Position numbers and translations under genes: made by a program. Shown piece by piece: positions 35,801 through 44,009 of a DNA stretch of 64,000 bases (positions are counted from its first letter, which is position 1; each line of letters opens with the position of its first letter). Source of the DNA: an uncultured Caryophanales bacterium (GTDB lineage Bacteria > Bacillota_I > Bacilli_A > RFN20 > CAG-826). A model generated the notes under the pieces. It was given only the letters and a program-made list of their open reading frames with translations, made no database searches and was not told the origin of the DNA. Location: assembly GCA_946407815.1 (NCBI GenBank), contig CAMJPB010000001.1, positions 186,001 to 250,000 of the forward strand. The letters are read 5' to 3'.

Positions 35801-38362
35801 GAAGTTTTACCTGCAAACGCTGATAACAAGAATGTCACTTGGTCTTCAAGCGATACAAGTATCGCGACAGTTAGCCAATCTGGCGTTGTAACTGGCGTTT
35901 CTAGTGGAAGCGTAACAATAACTGCTACAGCTAAAGATGGAAGCGGCACTAAAGGAACTATTAACCTAACAGTCAACGCAAAATTAGATAGCATTGAAGT
36001 TTCCAACGAAAAGACATCGTATAAAGTCGGAGATAATTTCGTTAAACCAACAGTAACTGCCTCCTATATTGGTGGTAGCGATAAAGATGTTACAAATTCC
36101 GCAACATTTAACGGATTTAGCTCTGCTAGTGCTGGAAATTGTACTATTACTGTTTCATATACAGAAAATGGTGTTACAAAATCTACCTCATATGAAGTTA
36201 CAATCACAAATTCTGCTACACCTCAAAGCGAAAATTTCCAAATTACCTTTGCTACAGCTTCAACTGATAGCAGTAGTGAATATGGATCAGGAAGTGTTTC
36301 CGCAACTATTTTAAGTGCTGGTTCAAGTTATGTTAGCAGTTATTCCTGCAGCAAAGCTTATAAAGGAACAAGCGGAATAAAATTAGGGTCAAGTAAGTCT
36401 AGCGGTTATGTTTCATTAAACTTTTCAAGCACAATTACTTCAGTAAATGTAACTTCTATTTCTTACACCATTGCTCAATATAGTTCTGATTCGAAAAATA
36501 CATCTTTATATGTAAATGGTGGATCTAGCGCTGTTAGTACAACAAGTAATGGAAATGTCTACACTTATACATTATCAAGTCCTACATCAATAAGCAGTCT
36601 CAAGATTTCTTCACAAGCACGTGTTTATATTGTTGGAATTACTATTTCTACTCAAGCAGCTACACCAGTTGATGTTACAAGTATTTCGTTAAATCAAAGT
36701 GCAATAAATATGACCTCAGGTGAAACCTATCCATTAGTAGTTTCATATAATCCTAGTGGAGCAAATACAAATACAGGTATTACTTGGACAAGTAGCAATT
36801 CAAGTGTTGCTGAAGTTTCAAGTACAGGTGTCGTAAGTGCAAAATCTCAAGGTTATGCAACAATTACTGCAACAACCGAAAATAATAAGTCAGATACATG
36901 TACTGTCACAGTAACAAGCACACCTGTCACAAGTGTTTCTATTAATGAAGATGCCCTTGAGATGAAATCTAGTAGCACAAAACAATTATCAGCTACTGTT
37001 TTACCTTATAATGCATCAAACAAAAATGTCACCTGGAGCTCTTCAAATACTAGTGTTGCTACTGTAAGTAGCACTGGATTGGTATCTACCAAGAATGTTT
37101 CAAGTGGTTCTGCTACTATCACCGTAACAACTGCAGATGGTGGTCATACTGATACATGTAATGTAACAATTAATACTTCTTTAGCAAAATGGACAGTTTT
37201 AATGTATGTTTGTGGTGCTGATCTTGAATCTGATTATGCAGATGATAACGACGGATGCGCAACCGATGATTTAAGAGAAATTGCATCAGTTTCAGGACAA
37301 CCAAGTGATGTTAACGTGGTTGTTCAAGCTGGTGGTGCTAGTAAATGGTCCTCAGAATATTCTTCTGTAATTAATAAAGATAAGGCTAATAGATTCCATT
37401 TGAAAAATAAGAGTTTTGTTAAAGACGAACAAATTAATAAAGCTAATATGGGCCTGCAATCAACACTACAAAGTTTCTTAGCGTGGGGATTTGATGCTTA
37501 TCCAGCTGAAAATACTGCGATTATATTCTGGGATCATGGCGGTGCCATGGAAGGTTGTTGTTATGATGAACAATATGGAGACGATTCATTACTTTCATCT
37601 GAAATAACAGCCGCCATCAAAGGCGCGAGAAATACCGCTAATGAAAAGAACCTCTTAGAATTCGTCGGATACGACTGTTGCTTAATGCAAGTTCAAGATA
37701 TTGCCGGATTAAATTCTCAATATGCAAAATATCAAGTTGCTTCAGAGGAATCAGAATGGGGCTATGGTTGGTCATACGATAAATGGATTGATGATTTATT
37801 TAATAAGAGAACTACTCCAAATATCTTAAAAGCTTGTGTTGATGGTTTTGCCACTGATACAACAACTGCATATCAAAATTGGGGTGATCCAAACGATCAA
37901 ACACTATCATATTTGAACTTATCTTATTGGGGTGAATATGAGTATTATTGGGAATCTATGGCTTCCTCATTGCAGAGTATCATAACTTCATCTTCAAAAT
38001 GGACCACATATAAAAATTTAGTTAACTCTTGTCAAAAATATGGTTCTGGAAGTGGAAATGCATACAATAACGGTTATAGATTTGACGTATTTGATGCAGG
38101 TGATTACTTTAGTAAGATTTCGCAAAGTAGCACTTATAATTCAAACACAGAGCTCATGTCTTCAATTGGAAACTTACAGACTGTACATTCAAAGCTTGTT
38201 GAATATGAATGGCATGGTAGTGCTGCTGGGAATTCTACTGGCTTAACATTCTTCTGTCCAATTGGCGGGTATAATAGCAAGTCAGTTCAATATGCTACAG
38301 GCTGTACTCCATTTACTAACTGGCGTAACTTAGTTGTGTCTTACGGTAAGTGGTCCTCATAA
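32885..38362 (+). CDS. Giant secreted C11 protease with many Ig-like repeats (copy 3)
   Basis: 1825 residues from the ATG at 32885; a TTG at 32879 is in frame, but the ATG gives a normal signal peptide (MKRKVGIFSAIALSGSG...). There is no lipobox and no sortase motif, so how it is held is unclear. After a long N-terminal region come at least six Big_2 domains (examples near 560, 640, 725, 960, 1285, 1365) and Big_3-like segments. Two YHR-like stretches start with EWxxVTDExDLxxGDxVxI (about 185 and 795). The C-terminal C11 domain (about 1435 on) has His1551 in WDHGG and Cys1599 in YDCCLMQ. HGGA replaces the usual HGGG. Confidence 0.9.
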   Translation: MKRKVGIFSAIALSGSGLLAIALSSTGVTGNLFVFRSEADLSYTLTLSNSNKYDGNATQYIYNDNNNYAVQFSYSGCTTNQSGHVTLNANGTLKNDQQITSVSAIYPVFTASNGASLKFRASYNGTKWGEYSVLTSEKTFDLAATNPYFIELKADGGSINLTSLRYTYTCAANPAAASGEEEWQIVTDEKDLAVGDQVVIAAAESDVSYALSTTQNSNNISAVSITKDNEKGTIIINNSVQVLTLEEGSSDDLFAFNTGDGYLKACSSGSNYLRTETDITADSSFRIKISDEQETLNYATVDARDSSYTRDTIRYNPNNGSPIFSCYSSTSTNTKPISIYKKTASINTPAYETGLTVEDAKGEAGTYIVTENFDSFVENGGLTVTAMMSDGSSKKLSKSEYSYKMTYGGVEQDPTQKFQHAGEYSVSISYKSLIPNVYTINVANVVTSVTATKETTSYHVNDNIVLNDITAVKNYAVDGSSSSIAYSNFSANGLSLELRNPNNQLVTSGTFNVAGNWTAKVYLTANSEISSSITISVTAIPVSSISLNTGSVTVYVGGSSETLTATVLPNNATDKTVIWSIINDNPKGCLSISNGTITGYSAGTATVVATAGDKQATCNVTISTIAVTGVSLNKDSLTISAGKTETLSATISPANASNTAVNWTSTNTNIATVNANGVVTAVAPGTATITVTTVDGEKTTSCSVTVTKIGVTSVTLSKSSLDLYVGGSDATLTATVLPNDATYKTVTWSSNKSNIATVTNGVVHPVGVGTAVISASADGVSANCTVNVAASAPEWIKVTDENDLSAGDKVIIGDENANVTATNISGTYLGKVTSTFSDQKVTTLGSGTIEFTLGGESGAWTFINGDSELGATSTKTLCWDDGTTTWDISISDGDATIWSTTESYGRILYNSSSPRFTNYGSSTNVSGSMRLPELYRLETAAVVPDNPVSSINLSTTGNVTNLFAGETLTINKEVLPANADNKNVTWSSSDTSIATVSQSGVVTGVSSGSVTITATAKDGSGTKGTINLTVNAKLDSIEVSNEKTSYKVGDNFVKPTVTASYIGGSDKDVTNSATFNGFSSASAGNCTITVSYTENGVTKSTSYEVTITNSATPQSENFQITFATASTDSSSEYGSGSVSATILSAGSSYVSSYSCSKAYKGTSGIKLGSSKSSGYVSLNFSSTITSVNVTSISYTIAQYSSDSKNTSLYVNGGSSAVSTTSNGNVYTYTLSSPTSISSLKISSQARVYIVGITISTQAATPVDVTSISLNQSAINMTSGETYPLVVSYNPSGANTNTGITWTSSNSSVAEVSSTGVVSAKSQGYATITATTENNKSDTCTVTVTSTPVTSVSINEDALEMKSSSTKQLSATVLPYNASNKNVTWSSSNTSVATVSSTGLVSTKNVSSGSATITVTTADGGHTDTCNVTINTSLAKWTVLMYVCGADLESDYADDNDGCATDDLREIASVSGQPSDVNVVVQAGGASKWSSEYSSVINKDKANRFHLKNKSFVKDEQINKANMGLQSTLQSFLAWGFDAYPAENTAIIFWDHGGAMEGCCYDEQYGDDSLLSSEITAAIKGARNTANEKNLLEFVGYDCCLMQVQDIAGLNSQYAKYQVASEESEWGYGWSYDKWIDDLFNKRTTPNILKACVDGFATDTTTAYQNWGDPNDQTLSYLNLSYWGEYEYYWESMASSLQSIITSSSKWTTYKNLVNSCQKYGSGSGNAYNNGYRFDVFDAGDYFSKISQSSTYNSNTELMSSIGNLQTVHSKLVEYEWHGSAAGNSTGLTFFCPIGGYNSKSVQYATGCTPFTNWRNLVVSYGKWSS

Positions 38363-38381
38363 TCAAAACACAACGTATAAA

Positions 38382-38410
38382 GGTGGCTCTATTATTGAGC
38401 CATCTTTTAT
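38382..38410 (+). terminator. Rho-independent terminator after C11 protease copy 3
   Basis: GGTGGCTC (38382-38389) and GAGCCATC (38397-38404), one G-T wobble, followed by TTTTAT. Confidence 0.75.
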
Positions 38411-38412
38411 AT

Positions 38413-38440
38413 TTGACTGAGACTAAAATTATTGTATAAT
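38413..38440 (+). promoter_or_regulatory. Promoter of alaS
   Basis: TTGACT (38413-38418), 16-bp spacer, TATAAT (38435-38440), just ahead of the T-box leader. Confidence 0.75.
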
Positions 38441-38446
38441 TTATTC

Positions 38447-38600
38447 ACTCCCACAAAGGAAATTATATGCCACTCCTTTGGAGTCGATGAAAGTCGACGT
38501 AGTTCTGCGTTAAAGACAATTAATTAAGTGCAATACGAAGTATTGAATTAGGATGGTACCGCGTTAAAGACGTTCCTAATTGATACTTTTTTATTTTGTT
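38447..38600 (+). promoter_or_regulatory. T-box leader of alaS
   Basis: The T-box sequence TGGTACCGCG is at 38554-38563, inside a hairpin whose arms AATTAGGA (38546-38553) and TCCTAATT (38574-38581) precede a T-run, the terminator form. Upstream hairpins (CTCC/GGAG near 38473-38483, GTCGA/TCGAC near 38483-38498, CAATAC/GTATTG near 38531-38545) would make up Stem I and the linker. Uncharged tRNA-Ala should stabilise the antiterminator. The Ala specifier codon could not be assigned with certainty; GCC near 38469 and GCG near 38507 are candidates. Confidence 0.88.
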
Positions 38601-38614
38601 TAGGAGGCCGAAAA

Positions 38615-41224
38615 ATGAAGTATTTAACTGGTCAAGAAATTAGAGAAACATGGTTAAAGTTCTTTGAATCAAAAGGACACCACATTGAAAAAGGCGCAAA
38701 TTTAATACCTTACAATGATCCAACTCTTTTATGGATTAACTCTGGTGTTGCTGCCCTTAAAAAGTACATGGATGGTAGTGAAGTACCACCAAATCGTAGA
38801 ATTACAAACGTTCAAAAATCGATTCGTACAAACGACATCGAAAACGTTGGTTTTACTGCTAGACACCAAACATTATTCGAAATGTTGGGTAATTTCTCTA
38901 TCGGTGATTATTTCAAAAAAGAAGTAGTCGCTTGGGCCTATGAAATCTTAACTAATGAGAAATATTTTGGCATGCCTAAAGAGAATCTTTACTTTACTTA
39001 TAACCCAGCAGATGAAGAAACTCATAAGCTTTGGTTAGAACAAGGTGTTGAAGAATCTCATTTAATCCCACTAGAAGGAAACTATTGGGAAATTGGAGCT
39101 GGTCCAGCTGGCCCAAATACTGAAGTCTTTTTTGATAGAGGTGAAAAGTACGATCCTGAGCATTTAGGAGAACGTCTACTTAGAGAAGAAATCGAAAATG
39201 ACCGTTATATTGAAATTTGGGGCATTGTTTTCAGCCAATTCAACGCTGTTCCAGGCACTCCACGAAGTGAATACAAAGAATTGCCTTCCAAAAACATCGA
39301 TACAGGCGCAGGATTAGAGCGAATTGCCTCTGTCTTACAAGGAACCGACACCAACTTTGAAACCGACTTATTTGAGCCTATTATCAAAGCAGTCGAAAAA
39401 ATCGCTAAAGTTCCTTATAAGGCACCAAACCAAATTCCATATAGAGTTATTGCCGACCACATTCGTGCAGTTACTTTTGCTATTGGTGATGGTGAAATGT
39501 TCTCAAATGAAGGACGTGGCTACGTTTTACGTAGACTTGTTCGTAGAGCAATGAGATTTGCAAAGAAGATCGGTATTGAAAAACCATTTATGTACACTCT
39601 TGTACCAGTGGTTATTGAAAAATATAAAGATTTCTACCCAGAATACGTCTCAAAAGAAGCTCACATTGTCAAAATGTTAAAGGCTGAAGAAGAGAAATTT
39701 ATTCTTACACTTTCTAGCGGCGAAGCTTTGCTTCGTGAAATGATTGAAGGTAAGAAAAAACTTTCTGGAAAAGACGCCTTTAAGCTTTACGACACATTTG
39801 GTTTCCCACTTGATTTAACAAAAGATATTTGTAAAGAAAGCGACGTTGAAGTTGATGAAAATGGCTTCAATGTTGAAATGGAAAAGCAAAAGGAGCGCGC
39901 TAGAAACGCTCGTAGCGATGAACAAAGCATGCACAAACAGTCTAAGGACTTATTAGACTTTAAAGAGCCTTCAAACTTCTTCTATGAAGAAACCCCTCTT
40001 GATGCCAAGGTTATTGGTGTCTTTAAAGACGGTGTTAAAGTCGATTCAATTGAAGATGAAGGCGAAATTATATTAGATCAAACTAATTTCTACGCCGAAA
40101 GCGGCGGTGAAATTGCTGATACCGGTAAAATGAGCGGAGAAGGCAAAGAACTCGAGGTTTTAAGCGTTCAAAAAGCTCCAAATAAGCAAAATCTTCACTT
40201 TGTGAAGGTTCTTAATGGGTCAGTTAAAGTCGGAGATACACTCCATCTTGAATTAGACGTTGAAAAACGTGAACTTATTAAGAGAAATCACTCTGCTACT
40301 CACTTACTTCAAGCTGCTTTAGACAAAGTATTAGGCGGAGAACACATTAAGCAGATGGGTTCATACGTTTGTGACGATTATATGAGATTTGACTTCACTC
40401 ATTACGAGAAGATTTCTGCTGAACAACTCAAAGAAGTTGAACAAGAAGTTAATAATATGATTGCTAAAGCAATCCCATCAGATATTCGCATTATGAAGAA
40501 GGATGAGGCTTCTAAATTAGGAGCAAAAGCATTCTTCTCCGAAAAATACGGAGATGAAGTTAGAGTTGTTCGCTTCGGCGAAGAATCAATGGAATTCTGT
40601 GGTGGTTGTCACGTCAAAAATACATCAGATATCGGCGTTTTTGTTATTGAATCTGAATCTTCAGTAGCAGCTGGTGTCCGTCGTATTCAAGGAAGAACCT
40701 CCTTAGGAGGTTATAAACTCCTTAAAGAAAGAGAAGACGCATTAATGGAAGTTTGTAAATCAATTGGTTGTAACTCTCCAAAAGAAGCGCTCGCAAAAAC
40801 GAAAGATTTACTCGCTAAATTAAACGAAATGAGCAAGACTTTAGAATCAATGAAAGACAAACTTTCTCACCAAAATGCTAATGAAGTTTTGAAAGATTTT
40901 GAAGAATTCAAAGGTTACAAATTACTTTGCAAACATTTCCCAAATCAATCAATGGATAACATTAACTCAATTGGTGATGAATTAAAGGTGAAATTCCCTG
41001 ACTACATTTTATTCTTAGTTGGTGGATGTGACGGAGAACTTCCAATCGCCATTTTCGTCGGCGGAAAAGCCCTCGAAAGTAACAAGGCTGGTGACTTAGT
41101 AAGAGAAGTCGCAAAAGTCCTTGGAGGTGGCGGCGGAGGTCGTCCAAATATGGCCAACGGTAAAGGCCGTTTACTTGCTAAACTTGATGAAGCAACAACA
41201 ACCTTAAAAGGACTTATTAAATGA
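38615..41224 (+). CDS. alaS: Alanyl-tRNA synthetase
   Basis: 869 residues, full length. Class II catalytic core at the N-terminus (ETWLKFFESKGH, then TARHQTLFEMLGNFSIGDYFK split at GNF/SIG), an editing domain with the zinc ligands HSATH (about 558-562) and CGGCH (about 661-665), and a C-Ala domain with GGGGGGRP near 846. It charges tRNA-Ala and clears mischarged Ser and Gly. Controlled by the T-box leader. An AGGAGG ribosome-binding site supports the start. Its stop overlaps ruvX by 4 bp. Confidence 0.98.
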   Translation: MKYLTGQEIRETWLKFFESKGHHIEKGANLIPYNDPTLLWINSGVAALKKYMDGSEVPPNRRITNVQKSIRTNDIENVGFTARHQTLFEMLGNFSIGDYFKKEVVAWAYEILTNEKYFGMPKENLYFTYNPADEETHKLWLEQGVEESHLIPLEGNYWEIGAGPAGPNTEVFFDRGEKYDPEHLGERLLREEIENDRYIEIWGIVFSQFNAVPGTPRSEYKELPSKNIDTGAGLERIASVLQGTDTNFETDLFEPIIKAVEKIAKVPYKAPNQIPYRVIADHIRAVTFAIGDGEMFSNEGRGYVLRRLVRRAMRFAKKIGIEKPFMYTLVPVVIEKYKDFYPEYVSKEAHIVKMLKAEEEKFILTLSSGEALLREMIEGKKKLSGKDAFKLYDTFGFPLDLTKDICKESDVEVDENGFNVEMEKQKERARNARSDEQSMHKQSKDLLDFKEPSNFFYEETPLDAKVIGVFKDGVKVDSIEDEGEIILDQTNFYAESGGEIADTGKMSGEGKELEVLSVQKAPNKQNLHFVKVLNGSVKVGDTLHLELDVEKRELIKRNHSATHLLQAALDKVLGGEHIKQMGSYVCDDYMRFDFTHYEKISAEQLKEVEQEVNNMIAKAIPSDIRIMKKDEASKLGAKAFFSEKYGDEVRVVRFGEESMEFCGGCHVKNTSDIGVFVIESESSVAAGVRRIQGRTSLGGYKLLKEREDALMEVCKSIGCNSPKEALAKTKDLLAKLNEMSKTLESMKDKLSHQNANEVLKDFEEFKGYKLLCKHFPNQSMDNINSIGDELKVKFPDYILFLVGGCDGELPIAIFVGGKALESNKAGDLVREVAKVLGGGGGGRPNMANGKGRLLAKLDEATTTLKGLIK

Positions 41225-41649
41225 GCAAAATTTTAGGTTTAGATTTAGGCACTACAACACTTGGAATTGCTGTAACCGATTCTTTAAGAATCGCATCGCA
41301 TGGTGTTGAGACTTTTCGCTTTGAACCTGGCAACTTTAAAAAGGCCAGAGAACATGTCTTAGAAATATGCCAAAAAGAGGGCATTAAGGACATCGCATTA
41401 GGTATGCCTTTATATGAATCTGGAGATGTTTCTCCGCACGCTCAAAGTTGTTTAAGATTTAAAGATGATTTACTTAAACTTGACCCTACTTTACACATTG
41501 AAATGATTGATGAAAGTTATTCGACAATCGAGGCCGATGAAAAGCTTAAAGTGACAGGTTTAAGTTACGAGAAAAGAAAAGAAATTATCGATGAAATGGC
41601 GGCGGTCGTCATTTTAGATCGATATTTAGAAAAATTCGGAGGTAAATAA
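41221..41649 (+). CDS. ruvX: Putative pre-16S rRNA nuclease / Holliday junction resolvase YqgF
   Basis: 142 residues. The RNase H-like motif GLDLGTTTLGIAVTD (about 5-19) has the first catalytic Asp; the segment GMPLYESGD and the later DESYSTIEAD and DEMAAVVILDRYLE complete the family pattern. It finishes 16S rRNA 5' maturation and may act on branched DNA. It overlaps alaS by 4 bp, and the order alaS-ruvX-DUF1292 matches the Bacillus alaS-yrrK-yrzB region. Confidence 0.95.
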   Translation: MSKILGLDLGTTTLGIAVTDSLRIASHGVETFRFEPGNFKKAREHVLEICQKEGIKDIALGMPLYESGDVSPHAQSCLRFKDDLLKLDPTLHIEMIDESYSTIEADEKLKVTGLSYEKRKEIIDEMAAVVILDRYLEKFGGK

Positions 41650-41650
41650 G

Positions 41651-41917
41651 ATGATTTTAGATGATGAAATGATTATTACGACCGATTCAGGCGAAGAAAA
41701 GGTGATGAAGATTCTCTTCACATATGAATCTGAGCAAAGACATAAAGAATACGTGTTTCTCTATGAGAAAGATGATGAAGATAACGTCTTAGTGTTTGCT
41801 ATAAATGAAAAAGAAGGATCTCTTGAAGAAATCGAAGATGATGAAGAATATTCTGAGGCTGAAGAAGTGTTCAATGCCTACATGAATGATGAAAAAATTC
41901 AAGAGATTAAAAATTAG
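41651..41917 (+). CDS. DUF1292 family protein (YrzB-like)
   Basis: 88 residues, strongly acidic. It matches DUF1292: an N-terminal beta segment (MIITTDSGEEKVMKILFTYE), then KEYVFLYEK, VLVFAINEKEGSLEEIEDDEE and VFNAYMND. It starts 1 bp after ruvX. The family is conserved in Firmicutes next to alaS-ruvX; its function is unknown. Confidence 0.93.
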   Translation: MILDDEMIITTDSGEEKVMKILFTYESEQRHKEYVFLYEKDDEDNVLVFAINEKEGSLEEIEDDEEYSEAEEVFNAYMNDEKIQEIKN

Positions 41918-41975
41918 GTTTACATCTGAAAAGAGTATTGTTAAACTCTTTAATGCTATTTAAAGGAGAAAATCC

Positions 41976-42446
41976 ATGGTAAATAAAGTAGAACTCACAA
42001 AAGAAGGCGCAGAAAATTTAGAAAAAGAATTACGCCGTTTAATTGATATTGACCGCCCAGAATGCATCGAAGCCTTATCGGCTGCCCGTTCACAAGGCGA
42101 CTTAAGCGAGAACGCAGATTACGATGCTGCAAGAACAAAACAAGCCGAAATTGAAGGTAGAATCAAAGAAATTGAAAACATTCTCGCAAATGTCAAAATT
42201 ATCTCTGAAAAACCTAGAGCAAAAGGTGTTGTTCTTGGCTCAACAGTCACAATTAAAGATCTAAGTGATAATTCAGTTGAAACTTACACAATTGTTGGAA
42301 CAGTTGAAGCAAACCCACTTAAAGGTTTAATCTCAAACATTTCTCCACTTGGCCGTGCTGTTATTGACAAAAACGTTGGTGATGTCGTCTCAGTCCACGC
42401 AAATAGAGAATATAAAGTCGAGATTCTTAAGATCGAATCTAAGTAA
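41976..42446 (+). CDS. greA: Transcription elongation factor GreA
   Basis: 156 residues. An N-terminal antiparallel coiled coil (2-75) contains the acidic tip with SQGDLSENADYDAAR (about 41-55), whose Asp and Glu reach the RNA polymerase active site and provoke cleavage of backtracked RNA. The C-terminal globular domain ends in the family pattern SPLGRAVIDKNVGDVVSV. An AAAGGAG ribosome-binding site supports the start. Followed by a strong terminator. Confidence 0.97.
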   Translation: MVNKVELTKEGAENLEKELRRLIDIDRPECIEALSAARSQGDLSENADYDAARTKQAEIEGRIKEIENILANVKIISEKPRAKGVVLGSTVTIKDLSDNSVETYTIVGTVEANPLKGLISNISPLGRAVIDKNVGDVVSVHANREYKVEILKIESK

Positions 42447-42466
42447 AAATTAACAAAATTTAAAGA

Positions 42467-42494
42467 AGAGTCAGAAACGTTGACTCTTTTTTTA
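42467..42494 (+). terminator. Rho-independent terminator after greA
   Basis: AGAGTCA (42467-42473) and TGACTCT (42481-42487) followed by a run of T. Confidence 0.9.
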
Positions 42495-42609
42495 CGTCAA
42501 CTTCTGAAAAATTCTTAAAAAATTTTTATGTAATAAAAATATTTTAAAAAAAGTTTTTTAGCCAAAATGCCATTTTAGACCGTAATAGGTATATAGAGGG
42601 AGATAATAT

Positions 42610-42786
42610 ATGAAATACAAATTATCAAAAAAAGACATGAGAGCAATTGTTACCGGAGAAATCGCACTTGCGACCGTTCTAACAATATGCGCAATCGCGC
42701 TTATGAGCGTAGTAATTTATAAGTTATTTATGTCAAACGAAGGCTCAACTGCAGTTCCTGGTGGTTGGAAATTTACCTGGAAGTAA
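42610..42786 (+). CDS. 58-residue single-pass membrane peptide of unknown function
   Basis: Short open frame with a purine-rich ribosome-binding site (GAGGGAG). The product begins MKYKLSKKDMRAIVTGE, has one hydrophobic helix (about residues 17-41, ALATVLTICAIALMSVVIY) and ends in an outside tail STAVPGGWKFTWK. The double-Gly followed by WKFTWK is unusual. It resembles the general form of small secreted peptides (leader, helix, Gly-Gly, aromatic tail), but no peptide exporter, radical SAM enzyme or other maturation gene is next to it. Its TAA shares one base with the ATG of radC, so the two are probably translationally coupled. I do not recognise a family. Confidence 0.6.
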   Translation: MKYKLSKKDMRAIVTGEIALATVLTICAIALMSVVIYKLFMSNEGSTAVPGGWKFTWK

Positions 42787-43442
42787 TGAAGATATCTGAT
42801 ATTCCGTTAAATTTACGCCCACGTGAGAAGGCGCTTCAATATGGAATAGAAGAGTTATCCGATCAGGAACTTTTAGCTCTTATAATTGGTTCTGGAGGCA
42901 AGGGAAATTCTGCCTTAGATATTGCAGGCTCACTATTAGTGAGTCACGCAAGTTCGATGGAATCATTATCAAAGACGGATTATGTCTCGTTACTTGGCTA
43001 TTCTGGACTTAAAAAATCAATCGCGCTTCGTCTTTTGGCAACTTTCGAGTTTCACAAAAGACTTTCGCAGAATCGATACCAAGAAATCGAGAAAATTAGT
43101 AACGAAGAAGATGTTTATTTTAGGTACAAATACTTTGAAAATTTCGAGCAAGAAGTAATGGTGCTTGTGATGCTTGACACAAAGAAAAGATTTATCAAAG
43201 AAAAGATCCTTTATAAAGGCACTTCAGACTCGTTTACTTTAGATGTTAGAAACGTAATTCGTGAGCTAATTTTAGCTAATGCTAAATATTATTATTTATT
43301 ACACAATCATCCAAATGAGGAAAGTGAGGCAAGTAAAGAAGATATATTGACAACGAAAATAGTAGAAAAAGCATCAAAAAATTTTGGTATTAAACTACTA
43401 AATCATCTTATCGTCTACAAGGGTGGATTCACATCCATCTAG
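42786..43442 (+). CDS. radC: RadC family JAMM-domain protein
   Basis: 218 residues from the ATG at 42786, which overlaps the stop of the small peptide gene; an in-frame ATG at 42765 lies inside that gene and is less likely. N-terminal helix-hairpin-helix-like part (LRPREKALQYGIEELSDQELLALIIGSG split at EEL/SDQ), then the MPN/JAMM domain with Glu near 125 and the metal motif HNHPNEESEASKED (H, H and D ligands). Despite the name, a role in DNA repair is not established for the family. Confidence 0.93.
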   Translation: MKISDIPLNLRPREKALQYGIEELSDQELLALIIGSGGKGNSALDIAGSLLVSHASSMESLSKTDYVSLLGYSGLKKSIALRLLATFEFHKRLSQNRYQEIEKISNEEDVYFRYKYFENFEQEVMVLVMLDTKKRFIKEKILYKGTSDSFTLDVRNVIRELILANAKYYYLLHNHPNEESEASKEDILTTKIVEKASKNFGIKLLNHLIVYKGGFTSI

Positions 43443-43555
43443 TCCGGCTTGATAAATAGGATTCACATAACTTTCTTTCAAAAAATAAAAGATGTAGTCT
43501 ACCCTTGTGACCATAGATATTTAAAAAATTGCTTTTTCTTTATTTAGAAAACTTC

Positions 43556-43583
43556 TTTACATTATTGTTAACTAATATATAAT
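43556..43583 (+). promoter_or_regulatory. Promoter of the rplU-prp-rpmA operon
   Basis: TTTACA (43556-43561), 16-bp spacer, TATAAT (43578-43583); the transcript would begin at about 43590, where the L21 leader starts. Confidence 0.75.
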
Positions 43584-43589
43584 ATTAAG

Positions 43590-43690
43590 CGTTGTCGCCT
43601 CACGAGCTACAACCGCATAGAAAAGGTGAGCAAAACTTAATGCCAAAGGCATTAGACCTTAATAGCGAGTCCTTAGTGAGAAAGTAGAGG
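43590..43690 (+). promoter_or_regulatory. L21 leader (ribosomal protein autoregulatory RNA)
   Basis: The leader begins GTTGTCGCCTCACGAGCTAC and contains paired CTCAC/GTGAG arms (43599-43603 with 43626-43630) and an AATGCC/GGCATT hairpin with AAA loop. Sequence and position before rplU match the Firmicutes L21 leader family. It is thought to bind a product of the operon and limit its expression. The stretch 43443-43555 between radC and the promoter holds nothing I could identify. Confidence 0.7.
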
Positions 43691-43697
43691 TATTTAA

Positions 43698-44006
43698 ATG
43701 TACGCTATAATTGAAACTGGTGGAAAACAAGTCCGCGTCGAAGTTGGACAAAAGATTTTCGTCGAAAAACTCGAAGTTAAGGAAAACGAAAAATACGAAT
43801 TTGACAAAGTTCTCTTAGTCGCTGACAAAGAAGTTAAAGTTGGTACACCATACGTTGAAGGTGCAAAAGTTGTCGCTAAAGTCGTCAAAAACGGCCTTGG
43901 TAAAAAGATTCGCATCTACAAATACAAAGCTAAACACAATTCAGCACGTCGTATGATTGGTCATAGACAACCATATACATGCTTAGTTGTCGAATCAATT
44001 GCCTAA
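43698..44006 (+). CDS. rplU: 50S ribosomal protein L21
   Basis: 102 residues, standard L21. Typical start [18 protein letters not shown], then the C-terminal [26 protein letters not shown] region (split at KHN/SAR) that binds 23S rRNA. A GTAGAGGT ribosome-binding site precedes it. First gene of the conserved rplU-prp-rpmA operon. Confidence 0.98.
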   Translation: MYAIIETGGKQVRVEVGQKIFVEKLEVKENEKYEFDKVLLVADKEVKVGTPYVEGAKVVAKVVKNGLGKKIRIYKYKAKHNSARRMIGHRQPYTCLVVESIA

Positions 44007-44009
44007 GAT

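Noticed and set aside
34681-36006. Long minus-strand open frames inside the giant C11 protease gene
   Set aside because: They mirror repeated Thr/Val/Ser codons of the Ig-like repeats, have no ribosome-binding site and show no domain.
34501-37180. CRISPR-like or tandem DNA repeat in the giant protease gene
   Set aside because: The periodicity is at protein level (Big_2 domains); the DNA copies are diverged and not separated by spacers.
42765-42785. Upstream ATG of radC
   Set aside because: It lies inside the small peptide gene; the TAATG overlap at 42784-42788 gives a better coupled start.
43443-43555. Partial inverted repeat between the radC end and the following spacer (caagggt with acccttg)
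   Set aside because: The arms are far apart with mismatches and no T-run, so not a convincing terminator.
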